64,000 bases of DNA from Pseudonocardiaceae bacterium (GCA_009379845.1 WHSZ01000014.1:36472-100471), one strand, 5' to 3'; counted from the stretch's first letter, positions 1 through 9,398 are shown. Notes: generated by a model not told the origin, from the letters alone. A program made the numbers and translations.

Positions 1-329
1 CCACCGCCCAGGCACTGCCGGAGGCGGAGAAGCAGGCCCTGATGTCCGAGGCCGATGCCATCGTGAATGAACTTGTCGAGACCGGCGAGTGGATCGGCGG
101 CGAGGGACTCGCCGATCCCGCCATCGCCAAGGCGGTCCGGGTTCGCGGCGGCGTCCATGAGGTGACCGACGGCCCCTACGCGGAGGCGAAAGAGCAGATG
201 GTCGGCTACTGCATCGTCGACTGCGAAAACATCGATCGAGCCGTTCAGATCGCGGCCCGCTTTCCCGACGCCCGCCTGTGGGGTTTGGAGGTCCGGCCGA
301 TCCTCAGCCCCGATGGTGTGGAGATGTGA
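1..329 (+). CDS. YCII/DGPF-domain protein, 5' truncated by window edge
   Basis: The frame is open from base 3, ahead of the first ATG at 42, and the upstream residues (ALPEAEKQALMSEA) fit the family, so the true start lies outside the window. The DGPY motif (about residue 45 of the tracked ORF) and the closing VRPI are typical of the small YCII-related DGPF proteins, which often sit beside ECF sigma factors in actinobacteria. No biochemical role is established for the family. The next gene is a RibD-type reductase about 100 bases downstream, with no sign of coupling. Confidence 0.8.
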   Translation, partial: TAQALPEAEKQALMSEADAIVNELVETGEWIGGEGLADPAIAKAVRVRGGVHEVTDGPYAEAKEQMVGYCIVDCENIDRAVQIAARFPDARLWGLEVRPILSPDGVEM

Positions 330-430
330 ATTGCCTGATGCGTGGTGTCGATCGTGGGTGACCTCGTTCGACGTGACTAGTGAGGGCATCACACCGGCGC
401 CCCACGGCAGCGACGAGCGAAGGAAACGAC

Positions 431-1057
431 ATGCGAAAACTGACGGTGACCACGTTTGTGTCTCTGGACGGTGTCATGCAGGCACCGGGCGGGCCAGATG
501 AGGATCCCGACGGCGGTTTCGAGCACGGCGGCTGGACCGTGCCGTACTTCGACGATCAGCTCATCCAGCTGATGACGGAGGTGACCAGCAGGGCCGCAGC
601 GCTGCTGCTCGGGCGCAAGACCTACGACATCTTCGCGGCCAGCTGGCCGCTGGCCGAGCCCGACGACGCGATCGGGGCGAAGCTGAACGGCATGCCCAAA
701 TACGTCGTGTCGCGAACACTGGACACCGTGTCGTGGCAGAACTCGACGTTGCTCACCGGCGACGTCGCCAACGCGGTTGACGAGCTCAAGCAGGGCGATG
801 GCGGTGAGATCCAGGTACACGGCAGCGGCGAGCTGATCCAGACGCTGATCGAGCAGGACCTCGTCGACGAGTTCCAGGTGCTGGTCGTCCCGGTGCTCGT
901 CGGCTCCGGCAAGCGGCTTTTCGGGGGAGGAACCATCCCCGCCGGGCTCAAGCTTGTCGACATCACGACGTCCAGCACGGGCGTCGTGATCAGCAGATAT
1001 ACGCGGGATGGCACGCTCGAATACGGTGCGATGGGCCCGGAAACCGGGAACTGGTGA
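431..1057 (+). CDS. RibD C-terminal-type dihydrofolate reductase family protein
   Basis: A 208-residue protein of the dihydrofolate-reductase-like RibD_C family, presumed NADPH-dependent with unknown substrate. The N-terminus (LTVTTFVSLDGVMQAPGGP), the LLGRKTYD segment and the GSGELIQTLIE ... VLVGSGKRLF C-terminal half are diagnostic. The ORF opens at 380, but the ATG at 431 is preferred because it follows an aaggaaacgac ribosome-binding site and begins exactly at the conserved MRKLTV. A second protein of the same family is at 11812. These single-domain proteins usually occur outside riboflavin operons, and no riboflavin gene is nearby. Confidence 0.88.
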   Translation: MRKLTVTTFVSLDGVMQAPGGPDEDPDGGFEHGGWTVPYFDDQLIQLMTEVTSRAAALLLGRKTYDIFAASWPLAEPDDAIGAKLNGMPKYVVSRTLDTVSWQNSTLLTGDVANAVDELKQGDGGEIQVHGSGELIQTLIEQDLVDEFQVLVVPVLVGSGKRLFGGGTIPAGLKLVDITTSSTGVVISRYTRDGTLEYGAMGPETGNW

Positions 1058-1160
1058 CGAGCAGCCGGTTCAGGGCACGAACGTTGTCGCGGGCCGTCCG
1101 CGGCTCGCGGTTCGAAGCCGTCGTCATTGGCGCCGTCACCCGCGTCCGGGAGGAGTCACT

Positions 1161-2117
1161 GTGATTCGAGCTCTCATCGTTGATCCAGCGGCGCCTGGCG
1201 CTCTTCGCTTGGCCGAGGTCGCCATGCCAGCGCCCGAGCCGAGTCATGTGGTTCTGGACGTACAGCACGCGGCGCTGAACTACGGCGACCTGAACGATGT
1301 CAAGTCGGGCCGGGCGCCACCTGGAGCGGTGCCGGGCTCTGACGCTTCCGGGACCGTGGCGCGCGCGGCGGCCAACGGCGCGGGACCGCCGGCCGGTACC
1401 CGCGTCGTCGCGCTGGTCCCTGGCGCGTTCGCGGAACATGTCGTTGTCGATGTGGACGCCCTGGCGGAGGTGCCCGAGTCGGTGAGCCTGGCCGAGGCGG
1501 CGACGCTGCCTGTCGCCGGGCTGGCCGCGCTGCAGGCGCTCCGCGCCGCCGGCTCGCTGCTTGGCCGCCGCGTCCTGATTACCGGCGCGTCGGGCGGGGT
1601 TGGCCGCTTCGCGGTGCAGCTCGCGGCTCGCGCGGGAGCGCACGTCATCGCCTCAGTGGGCTCGCCCGCTCGGGGCGCGGGCTTGGCGGAGGTCGGTGCC
1701 GATCAGGTTGTTGTCGGTCTGGACGGCATCGAGGGGCCATTGGACGTGGTGCTGGACAACGTGGGTGGCCCGCAGCTCGTCGGTGTGTGGAACCTGCTCT
1801 CGCCCGGCGGGAATATTCAGAGTATCGGTTGGACTTCCGGCGAGCCCGCTTCCTTCCCGCCGTATTCGACCATCGGCCAGCCACGGTCTTTGACGTCGTT
1901 CCTCATCGACGGCAGCGACGTCAACTCCGACCTCGCGACCCTGATCGGTCTTGTCGCCGCGGGCGATCTGACCGTCGAGATCGGCTGGCAGGGCTCATGG
2001 GAGCGCGTCACGGAAGCAGCCGAGGCGCTCGCCGGTAGACGAGTCACCGGCAAGGCAGTGCTGGATGTGGCGACATCACCAGAAGCGGTCACTCGCGGCC
2101 GGGGTAGCGCGTGCTGA
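1161..2117 (+). CDS. Zinc-independent NADP-dependent alcohol dehydrogenase / quinone oxidoreductase
   Basis: A 318-residue MDR-superfamily protein. The GroES-like half contains ALNYGDLNDVKSG and PGSDASGTV. The Rossmann half starts with the nucleotide loop ITGASGGVGRFAVQLA (about residue 137). The zinc-ligand cysteines and histidines of classical alcohol dehydrogenases are absent, which fits the quinone-oxidoreductase branch. The GTG at 1161 is chosen because it follows gggaggagt at good spacing and gives the conserved VIRALIV opening; the longer ORF from 1008 overlaps the preceding gene. The substrate cannot be told from sequence. Confidence 0.88.
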   Translation: MIRALIVDPAAPGALRLAEVAMPAPEPSHVVLDVQHAALNYGDLNDVKSGRAPPGAVPGSDASGTVARAAANGAGPPAGTRVVALVPGAFAEHVVVDVDALAEVPESVSLAEAATLPVAGLAALQALRAAGSLLGRRVLITGASGGVGRFAVQLAARAGAHVIASVGSPARGAGLAEVGADQVVVGLDGIEGPLDVVLDNVGGPQLVGVWNLLSPGGNIQSIGWTSGEPASFPPYSTIGQPRSLTSFLIDGSDVNSDLATLIGLVAAGDLTVEIGWQGSWERVTEAAEALAGRRVTGKAVLDVATSPEAVTRGRGSAC

Positions 2118-2135
2118 TTGCTCGCGAGGCCGGTG

Positions 2136-2411
2136 CTACAGGCCGAAGGCGATCGAGCGGAGGATCAGGGCGAGGATGAAGACGGCCGTGAATGCCAGGT
2201 CGATCGACAGCCCGCCGGCTCGTACCGGCCGAAGCACGCGCCGTGCCGGCGCGATGACCGGTTCGGTCCAGGCATGAGTGAACGCGCGCGCTCGGCCCAT
2301 CCACGGAGGGCTGTTGGTCAGTACGCGCGCCCAGTCCAGCACCAGGCGGACGATCAGCAGCACGATGAACGCCGTCAAGGCGTACCCGAGCAGTGTTCCG
2401 ATCAGGCTCAT
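2136..2411 (-). CDS. YggT family membrane protein
   Basis: A 91-residue protein with a hydrophobic segment at each end and the central WTEPVIAPARRVLRP signature of the YggT family. YggT proteins are small inner-membrane proteins often found near cell-division or pyrroline-5-carboxylate genes, but none of those is adjacent here. A strong ggagg site lies just upstream of the ATG at 2411. It converges with the quinone reductase gene, leaving 18 bases between the two stops. Confidence 0.85.
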   Translation of the reverse strand: MSLIGTLLGYALTAFIVLLIVRLVLDWARVLTNSPPWMGRARAFTHAWTEPVIAPARRVLRPVRAGGLSIDLAFTAVFILALILRSIAFGL

Positions 2412-2549
2412 GTCGAACTCCTCCGTAACGGCATGGTCGACCTCCTACCGGTATCAACGCGGCCGGCGGGAACGAAAGTGTCACCTTCGCCGTATTCTCA
2501 GCCGACTATCAGCTCGTGGCTACCGGCAACTGCTGCCGGTAGCCACGCC

Positions 2550-3497
2550 TCAACGCCTGGGTGGGTGGAAGGCAGCGCGGTAGGCGTTGGGGCTGACGCC
2601 GACGATACGTTTGAAGCTGTCGCGGAAGGCGGTTGGTGAGCCGAATCCGACCTGAACGGCCACCCAATCGATGGTGTGGCTGGTGGATTCGAGCAGGTAT
2701 TGGGCCTGGCGGATGCGGGCACGGTTCAGCCATCGCAGTGGCGTTGCGCCGGTCTGCTCGCGGAAACGGCGGTTGAGGGTGCGGGTACTCATGCCAGCGT
2801 GGGCGGCGATGTCCTTCAGGATGAGGTCTTTCGCGGAGTTGTCGTCCATCCAGCGCAGCACGGGTTCCAGGATGGAGCCGCGCGCCGCCGGCGGTAGGTC
2901 GTGGACGATGAACTGGGCCTGGCCGCCCTCGCGTTCCAGCGGCATGACGGAGAGCCGGGCGGCGTCGGCGGCGACCACGGAGCCGTAGTCGCGGCGGATC
3001 AGGTGCAGGCACAGGTCCAGTCCCGCCGCGGCGCCGGCCGAGGTGAGGAGTTGGCCGTTGTCCACGTAGAGCACGTCGGGGTCGACGTCGATCGCCGGGT
3101 GGAGCTCGGCGAGTGTGGCGGCGCCGGACCAGTGGGTGGTGGCGCGGTGCCCGTCGAGCAGTCCGGTGGCGGCGAGGACGAACGCGCCGGAGCAGACCGA
3201 GGCGATGCGGGTGCCGTTTGCCGCGGCCCGCCGCAGGGCGTCGAGTACCTCGGCGGGGATCGGGCCGGTGGCCTCGGCGCAGCCGGGCAGGATGATGGTG
3301 TCCGCGCCGGCAAGGGCATCCAGCCCCACGGTGGCCGGAGGGTGAACGCTCCGGCGTCCACGGTCGGGGTGGCACCGCAGATCCGGACGCGGTAGGCGGC
3401 ATCTCCTCCGGACAGCCGGGTGCGGGTGAACACCTCGATCGGATGACAGGTCGAACGGGATGACCTTGTCCAGGGCGAGGATGGCCACGGTGTGCAT
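2550..3497 (-). CDS. GlxA-like transcriptional regulator (DJ-1/PfpI domain plus AraC HTH), frame-disturbed
   Basis: The protein has an N-terminal DJ-1/PfpI-like amidase domain (DTIILPGCAEAT, IASVCSGAFVLAATGLLDG) and a C-terminal AraC-type double HTH (LKDIAAHAGMSTRTLNRRFR, VGFGSPTAFRDSFKR). About 100 bases near the N-terminus (roughly 3345-3445) read as low-complexity Arg/Pro sequence in this frame, whereas another frame encodes the expected family sequence (IEVFTRTRLSGGDAAYRVR). Two compensating indels would explain this. They may be sequencing errors or real damage. The regulatory target is unknown. A DUF6010 gene starts about 190 bases away on the other strand. Confidence 0.8.
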   Translation of the reverse strand: MHTVAILALDKVIPFDLSSDRGVHPHPAVRRRCRLPRPDLRCHPDRGRRSVHPPATVGLDALAGADTIILPGCAEATGPIPAEVLDALRRAAANGTRIASVCSGAFVLAATGLLDGHRATTHWSGAATLAELHPAIDVDPDVLYVDNGQLLTSAGAAAGLDLCLHLIRRDYGSVVAADAARLSVMPLEREGGQAQFIVHDLPPAARGSILEPVLRWMDDNSAKDLILKDIAAHAGMSTRTLNRRFREQTGATPLRWLNRARIRQAQYLLESTSHTIDWVAVQVGFGSPTAFRDSFKRIVGVSPNAYRAAFHPPRR

Positions 3498-3687
3498 GAC
3501 AACACGGTAGGCAGCCCACGCGTTCCGGTCCCGCCAACCGCGGTAAGCGTCGACGTGGCTGAGCGTACTGGCGAGAATCCGTTGGTGGCTGTCGCGGCAG
3601 CCACTCCCGTGGCCCGCGGCGACCTCTTAACGTCGGCGACGCCAGTACTTGGCCGTCCAGTCCCACCACAGATGACAGGACCCGACC

Positions 3688-4122
3688 TTGATCGTTGTCG
3701 CACCACTCCTGATCGGCGTCTTGTACGTATTCCTCAACTCCCTCATCCGCGAACCGCATCGGCGGCGGTTCAACGCCATCATGGTGGCCGGCGCCGGGGC
3801 CGCCTACCTCAGTGGCGGTGGTTTCGGTCCCTGGGAGTTCGCCCTCACCATCGTCATCACCTACTGCGCCTACCGCGGCCTTGAGTCGTGGCGGTTCATC
3901 GGCATCGCGTGGCTGCTGCACACCGCCTGGGATGTGGCCCACCACTTGCAGGGCAACCCGATCATCCCGTTCGCCGAGCACTCCTCACTCGGCTGCGCGA
4001 TCTGCGATCCCGTGATCGCCGTCTGGTGCCTCGCCGGCGGCCCGTCGGTCACTGACCTGCTCCGAGCCCGATTCTCCCGGACCAGGAGCCCGGACCATCA
4101 CATCCGACGCACGGCACAGTGA
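3688..4122 (+). CDS. DUF6010 family membrane protein
   Basis: A 144-residue hydrophobic protein with about four membrane segments. The central region RRRFNAIMVAGAGAAYLSGG and the AWDVAHHLQGNPIIPF segment match the DUF6010 group of actinobacterial integral membrane proteins of unknown function. The only reasonable start is the TTG at 3688, preceded by acagga; an ATG at 3672 is out of frame. It is divergent from the GlxA-like regulator, which might control it (inference). The C-terminal tail is basic and probably cytoplasmic. Confidence 0.72.
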   Translation: MIVVAPLLIGVLYVFLNSLIREPHRRRFNAIMVAGAGAAYLSGGGFGPWEFALTIVITYCAYRGLESWRFIGIAWLLHTAWDVAHHLQGNPIIPFAEHSSLGCAICDPVIAVWCLAGGPSVTDLLRARFSRTRSPDHHIRRTAQ

Positions 4123-4221
4123 TCGACACGGTCGGTATGCGCATTTCTCGTAACGTTTCACCTTCATGGCAACGAATCCGCCCGCTCGTGCGAGACACAG
4201 TCACCGCACGAGAGGACACCC

Positions 4222-6888
4222 ATGGCTCGGACACATCGCACGGTGGTCGGAGTGATCGGTTGCCTCCTGCTGACCATCGTCGGATTGATCGTCGTCCCCA
4301 CGCCGCACGCATCGGCGGCCCCGAGCCTGCCGCCCGGCTTCGTACTCCGCGACCAGGCGATCGGGCAGTCCGCTGGTGAGCTCACCGACTTCGGATACCT
4401 GCCCGACGGTGGCGGCATCCTGTCAACCGGCAAGCGGGGCGGGCTCGTCTGGGCGGCACCGGACGGGCGCACTCACACCCTGGCCACGCTGCCGGTGAAC
4501 GCCACGCAGGATCTCGGTCTGATAGGCCTCGCGATCGCACCGGACTACGCCACATCGCGGCAGATCTACATCGCCCGGTCGGTGCCGACCGGGACGAACA
4601 CCTACCTAATCCGGCTCGCCCGGTGGACCGTGACGGGGTCGCCGGAGCCCACCGGGCTTGCGCAGGAACGTGTGCTGTTCGACGTTCCCGGCGACAGTGT
4701 GGTGCACGGGATCACCGGAATCGTCGCGGCGCGGGACGGCACGGTATGGGTGTCGGTCGGCGATGTCGCCGACTACCGCCAGCTGGACCGTAAGGCGTTG
4801 CGCGCGCTCGACCGGAATGCCTTACAGGGCAAGATCTTGCGCCTCACGCCGGACGGGCAGGGGGTGCCTGGCAATCCGTACTACGACCCGGCGAACCCGT
4901 CCGCGACGCGCAGCAAGGTGTACGCCAGCGGGTTCCGCAGCCCGTTCCGCCTTTCTCTCGACCCGGCGACCGGCCAGCCGGTCGTCGGCGACGTCGGCTG
5001 GTCAACCTGGGAAGAAGTCGACGTGGTGCAACCCGGGGGCAACTACGCATGGCCGTGCTGGGAGGGAAACCACCGCACCCCGAGCTACTCCGCCCTGCCC
5101 GAATGCGCGAACGTGGTGAACACGCCACCGTTGTGGGAGTACCACCATGGCGACGGTGTCGATCAGGGCAACAGCGTCACCGGCGGCATCGTTTACGAGG
5201 GCACCAGCTACCCGCAGGCCTACCGCGGTGCCTACTTCTTCGGCGACTACTCCGCGACCAAGTTGTGGTCGCTGCGCTACGACGCGCAGGGCCGGCTCAC
5301 CCAGCGGCCGCAGAGCCCGCCGTTCGGCACGGGAATCGGCCGGCCGGTGAAGTTCGGAGCCGCGCCGAACGGCGACGTCGTCTACGCCGACATCGGCTCG
5401 GGTCGGCTTACCCGCCTGAGCTACACCGAGGGCAACACCACTCCGGTCGCGAAAGCGAGCAGCAGCACCGATCCGGGTACCCGCACGGTCAGCTTCGATG
5501 CCAGCGAGTCGGTCGACTTCGACGGCGATCCGTTGACCTATCGCTGGGATTTCGGCGACGGCACCACCGGCACCGGGGTGCGCGCGAACCACACCTACGC
5601 GCCGGATGTCACGCGCGCCACCGCGCGGCTGACCGTGACCGACGCGCTCGGCGCTAGCGACACCACGACGATCACGGTGGCTCCGGCCAACCGCTCGCCA
5701 CAGCTGTGGCTGAGCCCACCCGGTGAGGCTAACTTCGCGATCAACGAGCCGGTGCGGCTCGCCGCGACGGCCACCGACGCGGAAGACGGCGAACTGCCGA
5801 TCAGCTGGACGACCACCGTACTGCACTGCCCGTCCGAAGCGACCTGCCATGACCACCCAGGCCACGGCGGCTCCGGGGCCACGTTCAGCCTGCCGTTCAC
5901 CGACCATCACGACTCACGGATGACGTTCACCGCGACCGTGACCGACAGCGCGGGGGTATCCAGCAGCGCCACCTACGTCGCGTGGCCGCGGGAGCGCCGC
6001 CTCACGCTGCTGAGCAACGTGCCGGCCGCACTGCGGATCCCGATCGAGGGTGGCGGCAACACCGCGATGGTCACCGAAGGAGCCACCGTGGAGGTGGTCG
6101 CATCGGACACCGCGGCGGACGGTGCCTCGAGGTTCTCCGCGTGGACCGACGGCTCGTCGAGCCGAACGCGATCGGTGACCATGGGCGGCTCGGATGTCAC
6201 GCTGACCGCGCGCTATCTCAGCCCACTCGAGTTGCGATACAACGCGGAACCGGCGTTGCGGCAGCTACTTGGCGCTCCGACGGGGCCGGAGATCATTGAT
6301 GGCGGCGTGCGCTACCGCGGCTACGAGAGGGGTCGGCTGTACGCATCCGCACAGACCGGGACGCACGAGATCCACGGAGCGATCCTCGCGAAGTATCTGA
6401 GTTTGGGCGGCCACAACAGGTTCGGCCCACCGAGCACAGACCAAACGTCCACACCGGACCGGGTAGGGCGCTTCAACCATTTTCCCGGTACGCCGGCGAC
6501 ACTGCGGTCGTCGATCTACTGGACGCCAGGGACGGGCGCACATGCGATCTGGGGCAAGATCCGGGAACGCTGGGCCGCGCTCGGCTGGGAGAAGGGACCG
6601 CTCGGCTACCCGAAGTCCGACGAACTGATCGCGCCCGACGGCCGAGGACGATTCAACCACTTCGCCAAGGGAACCGGCGGATCGATCTACTGGACGGCCA
6701 GCACCGGCGCGCACGACGTGCGTGGGAGCATCCGCCAGCGCTGGGCAGCCCGTGGCTGGGAACGATCCTATCTCGGGTATCCGACCACCGGCGAGTTCGG
6801 CATCAGCGGTGGGCGCCGGAACAATTTCAGGCATGGCTTCATCTCGTGGTATTCACGTACCGGTACAACCGTGGACCGCAGGTACTGA
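4222..6888 (+). CDS. Secreted glucose/sorbosone dehydrogenase-like protein with PKD domain and LGFP repeats
   Basis: An 888-residue exported protein. A Sec signal peptide (about residues 1-33, ending ASAA) is followed by a six-bladed GSDH-type propeller (about 40-395; GLIGLAIAPDY, SGFRSPFRLSLDP, GGNYAWPCWEG). Next come a PKD domain (about 400-490; YRWDFGDGTTGTG), a linker of beta-sandwich type, and LGFP repeats from about 665 onward (LGYPKSDE, RFNHFAKGTGGSIYWT). PQQ-type sugar dehydrogenation is the family prediction and LGFP repeats are associated with cell-wall anchoring in actinobacteria. A carbohydrate-oxidising, wall-bound role is therefore inferred. The start follows gagaggacaccc. Confidence 0.88.
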   Translation: MARTHRTVVGVIGCLLLTIVGLIVVPTPHASAAPSLPPGFVLRDQAIGQSAGELTDFGYLPDGGGILSTGKRGGLVWAAPDGRTHTLATLPVNATQDLGLIGLAIAPDYATSRQIYIARSVPTGTNTYLIRLARWTVTGSPEPTGLAQERVLFDVPGDSVVHGITGIVAARDGTVWVSVGDVADYRQLDRKALRALDRNALQGKILRLTPDGQGVPGNPYYDPANPSATRSKVYASGFRSPFRLSLDPATGQPVVGDVGWSTWEEVDVVQPGGNYAWPCWEGNHRTPSYSALPECANVVNTPPLWEYHHGDGVDQGNSVTGGIVYEGTSYPQAYRGAYFFGDYSATKLWSLRYDAQGRLTQRPQSPPFGTGIGRPVKFGAAPNGDVVYADIGSGRLTRLSYTEGNTTPVAKASSSTDPGTRTVSFDASESVDFDGDPLTYRWDFGDGTTGTGVRANHTYAPDVTRATARLTVTDALGASDTTTITVAPANRSPQLWLSPPGEANFAINEPVRLAATATDAEDGELPISWTTTVLHCPSEATCHDHPGHGGSGATFSLPFTDHHDSRMTFTATVTDSAGVSSSATYVAWPRERRLTLLSNVPAALRIPIEGGGNTAMVTEGATVEVVASDTAADGASRFSAWTDGSSSRTRSVTMGGSDVTLTARYLSPLELRYNAEPALRQLLGAPTGPEIIDGGVRYRGYERGRLYASAQTGTHEIHGAILAKYLSLGGHNRFGPPSTDQTSTPDRVGRFNHFPGTPATLRSSIYWTPGTGAHAIWGKIRERWAALGWEKGPLGYPKSDELIAPDGRGRFNHFAKGTGGSIYWTASTGAHDVRGSIRQRWAARGWERSYLGYPTTGEFGISGGRRNNFRHGFISWYSRTGTTVDRRY

Positions 6889-6984
6889 CCGGTTCTGTCC
6901 ACATTGGTCACTGTCCGAATTGGACCAGGAGCTCGTCTAGTGCGGCAGGAAGCACCAAGCACTCTTCGAAGCTTGATGGGAGCG

Positions 6985-8541
6985 CTAGCTACGGCCACGG
7001 TTTGGTGCGCCATGTATGGGGCTCAGCAGCGTCGATAGGTCTTCCGAGTAGCCGTAGAGGGCTGGCCAGCCGCCGGTGTGCACGAACAGCACGTCGTCTC
7101 CGGTGGGAAATCGATCTTGCCGCACGTACTCGATGAGTGCTGCCATGGCTTTCCCGGTGTAGACCGGGTCCAGCAGGATGCCTTCGAGTTCGGCGAGCAT
7201 CTTGATCGCTTCGAGGCAGGCGGGTGTCGGTGCTCCGTAGCCATCTCCGATGTGGCTGTCGTCGATCTCGATCTCGGGCTTTTCCTTCGTGCTGGACAGA
7301 TGTTCCGTGAGCCCCGTACTCAGGTGATTGACCTTCGCGCGGATATCCGGTTCGCAGCCACCGACGCTGACTCCGATTACGCGCGCTCGGCTGCCGCGTT
7401 CGATCAGGCCCACCGTCAGACCCGCTTGCGTCCCGCCGGATCCGGTGGCGTGCACGATCGTGCCGAGCCGGAGGCCGAACTGGTGCGCCTGGTCGACGAT
7501 TTCGTTGGCACAGCCGATATACCCTTGCGCGCCGACCGTGGCCGAGCCGCCCGCGGGGATCACGTAGGGACAGCGGCCCTGAGCCACGAGTTCCGCTGCC
7601 CACTGCGCTATCGTCGAGTCCGGATCGGTGCCTGCCGGCAGTATCTGGGTACGTGCGCGCAGGAGCCGATCGAGGAGGACGTTGCCGGAGATCCGGTACT
7701 CGGTGGCTTGGTTGGGTACGCCGTCGACGAGCCACAGTTCGCATTCCAACCCTGCTTTCGCTGCGGCTGCCGCGGTTTGCCGCGCATGGTTGGACTGCAC
7801 GCCGCCCGTGGTGAGTAGCACATCGGCTCCCCGCTCCAGCGCATCGGCTACCAGCCATTCCAGCTTGCGTGCCTTGTTCCCGCCGCCCGCGAGTCCGGTG
7901 CAGTCGTCGCGTTTGATCCAGATACGCGGTCCGCCGAGCACCTCGCTGAGCCGGTCAAGTGGTTCCAGCCTCGTTGGCAGGTGGACGAATCGCCGCAGTG
8001 GTGGGATGCCGGGGTCGGAGGGCGGAAGGAGTGCCGGTGCTGCCCATACCGGCGGTCGCCGTTCGGGATCGCCGTTCGATGCGGCCACCGGTCCGAGGAT
8101 CGTGCCGGATGTTTCGGGTGGCAGATACCCGGTCTGGGTCATGATGCAGAACGGGTGTCCAGCCGGGTCGGCGTAGATCTGGAATCGCGCGTTCGCGCGG
8201 TCCGCCGGTTTCGGTAGCGCCGTAGCCCCGGCTCGCATGGCGCGTTCGTGACCTTCGTCGAGCGTGTCGAACAGGATGTCAAGATGAGCCATCTGTGGAC
8301 GCCACCTGTTCGGCCAGGTGGGCGGTTCGTAGTCCGCGACCTGTTGGAACGCCAGGGTCGGGCCGCCGTTCGGGTCGGCCAGCTCCACCCAGGTCGGTAC
8401 CGACGCGGCCTCGTTGACCTGCCAGCCAAGCAGCTCGCCGTAGAACTCGGCCAGTTCGCGGGGGTCGTGACAATCCAACGCGAACGCGATGATTCGCCGG
8501 GGCGAACTTCCTGATCGCCTCACGAGCTCCTCCCAATTCAT
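6985..8541 (-). CDS. Fusion of VOC (glyoxalase-like) domain and D-cysteine desulfhydrase/ACC-deaminase-like PLP enzyme
   Basis: From the ATG at 8541 (MNWEELVRR) the protein has about 518 residues. Residues about 10-140 form a VOC domain (IIAFALDCHDPRELAEFYGE, AGHPFCIMTQ) of the actinobacterial glyoxalase-like type. After a Pro-rich linker, residues about 180-515 are a tryptophan-synthase-beta-fold PLP enzyme. It has the lysine motif GGGNKARKLEWL, the loop TGGVQSNHARQTAAAAA and the C-terminal FVHTGGWPALYGY, typical of D-cysteine desulfhydrase and ACC deaminase. The ORF extends to a TTG at 8625, but those residues are outside any domain. Substrate choice between D-cysteine and another beta-substituted amino acid is not decidable. 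A CGNR regulator is divergent. Confidence 0.85.
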   Translation of the reverse strand: MNWEELVRRSGSSPRRIIAFALDCHDPRELAEFYGELLGWQVNEAASVPTWVELADPNGGPTLAFQQVADYEPPTWPNRWRPQMAHLDILFDTLDEGHERAMRAGATALPKPADRANARFQIYADPAGHPFCIMTQTGYLPPETSGTILGPVAASNGDPERRPPVWAAPALLPPSDPGIPPLRRFVHLPTRLEPLDRLSEVLGGPRIWIKRDDCTGLAGGGNKARKLEWLVADALERGADVLLTTGGVQSNHARQTAAAAAKAGLECELWLVDGVPNQATEYRISGNVLLDRLLRARTQILPAGTDPDSTIAQWAAELVAQGRCPYVIPAGGSATVGAQGYIGCANEIVDQAHQFGLRLGTIVHATGSGGTQAGLTVGLIERGSRARVIGVSVGGCEPDIRAKVNHLSTGLTEHLSSTKEKPEIEIDDSHIGDGYGAPTPACLEAIKMLAELEGILLDPVYTGKAMAALIEYVRQDRFPTGDDVLFVHTGGWPALYGYSEDLSTLLSPIHGAPNRGRS

Positions 8542-8752
8542 CCGCCTGCCGCGCGGCCGTCGGCAAGGTCCGTCACTATTTAAAGGCGTGACGACACGGT
8601 CGGACACTGGATGGTCACCTGTCAAGTCTGTTTAGAATTGATGGATATAATCCCAGTTCAAATGGGGTAATCATGATATAAACTGGTGATGTTTGATGAA
8701 AGTGTGTGCTCGTGGTCAACCCGGCGTTGTCGAGGTCGGTTAAAGTAGTTGC

Positions 8753-9310
8753 ATGGGGCATTCGGTGTTCAGCGAGGAGTTCTGCCTGGATTTCGCGAGC
8801 ACACTGGAGTGGCGGCACACCCGGCGGGTCGACGCGTTTCGCAGCGCTGCTGATCTCGCGCCGTGGTTCTACTCAAATGGCGTACGGCTCCAGCTCGAGC
8901 CACTGGGCGAAGCAGCCTTGGCCAATGCTCACGAACTACGGGACGCGATCCACCATCTGGGGCTGAACTCCGTACACGGAAAGCACTTTGACGTCGACGA
9001 CGTCGCCACCGTCAACCGTTGCGCCCTGCCGGCGCCGCTGGCGATCACGCTCGACAGCGGCGGCACCATGCGATACTCCGGCGATTTCCCCGCACTGCTC
9101 TCCAGCATCGCCAGGGCAGCCATCGAGCTTCTCGCCGGGCCGCACCGCGAACTGATCCGCCAATGTGCCGAACCCGAATGCACCCGGTTGTTCCTGGACC
9201 ACTCACGCGCCGGCGCGCGGCGTTGGTGCGGCACTGCCTGCGGCAACAAGGTCAAGGCTGCCGCCTACCGGGAACGCAAGCGCTCCAAGAAGCCCAGCCG
9301 AGCGAACTAG
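8753..9310 (+). CDS. CGNR zinc-finger / ABATE domain putative regulator
   Basis: A 185-residue protein. An ABATE-type N-terminal domain (FCLDFASTLEWR) is followed by the C-terminal treble-clef CGNR zinc finger with spaced cysteines (CAEPECTRLF, RWCGTACGNKVKAAAYRER). The family is generally annotated as putative stress-responsive transcription regulators. It is divergent from the VOC/desulfhydrase fusion across a 211-base gap that is clearly AT-richer than its surroundings (about 8620-8700) and probably carries both promoters. The regulated gene may be that neighbour (inference). Confidence 0.85.
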   Translation: MGHSVFSEEFCLDFASTLEWRHTRRVDAFRSAADLAPWFYSNGVRLQLEPLGEAALANAHELRDAIHHLGLNSVHGKHFDVDDVATVNRCALPAPLAITLDSGGTMRYSGDFPALLSSIARAAIELLAGPHRELIRQCAEPECTRLFLDHSRAGARRWCGTACGNKVKAAAYRERKRSKKPSRAN

Positions 9311-9398
9311 ACCCGCTACGGTTCACGATCCACGGATGCCGGCTCACCGCCTACACCGTTGCGGTTATCAGCGCCGCCATTGCCGCCGGCTACCCATC

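Noticed and set aside
2509-3981. A 490-codon minus-strand ORF over the GlxA-like gene
   Set aside because: Low-complexity Arg/Pro shadow without recognisable domain. The GlxA frame carries all conserved motifs.
5002-5910. A 302-codon minus-strand ORF inside the sugar dehydrogenase gene
   Set aside because: Typical high-GC antisense shadow; no domain, and the sense frame is clearly coding.
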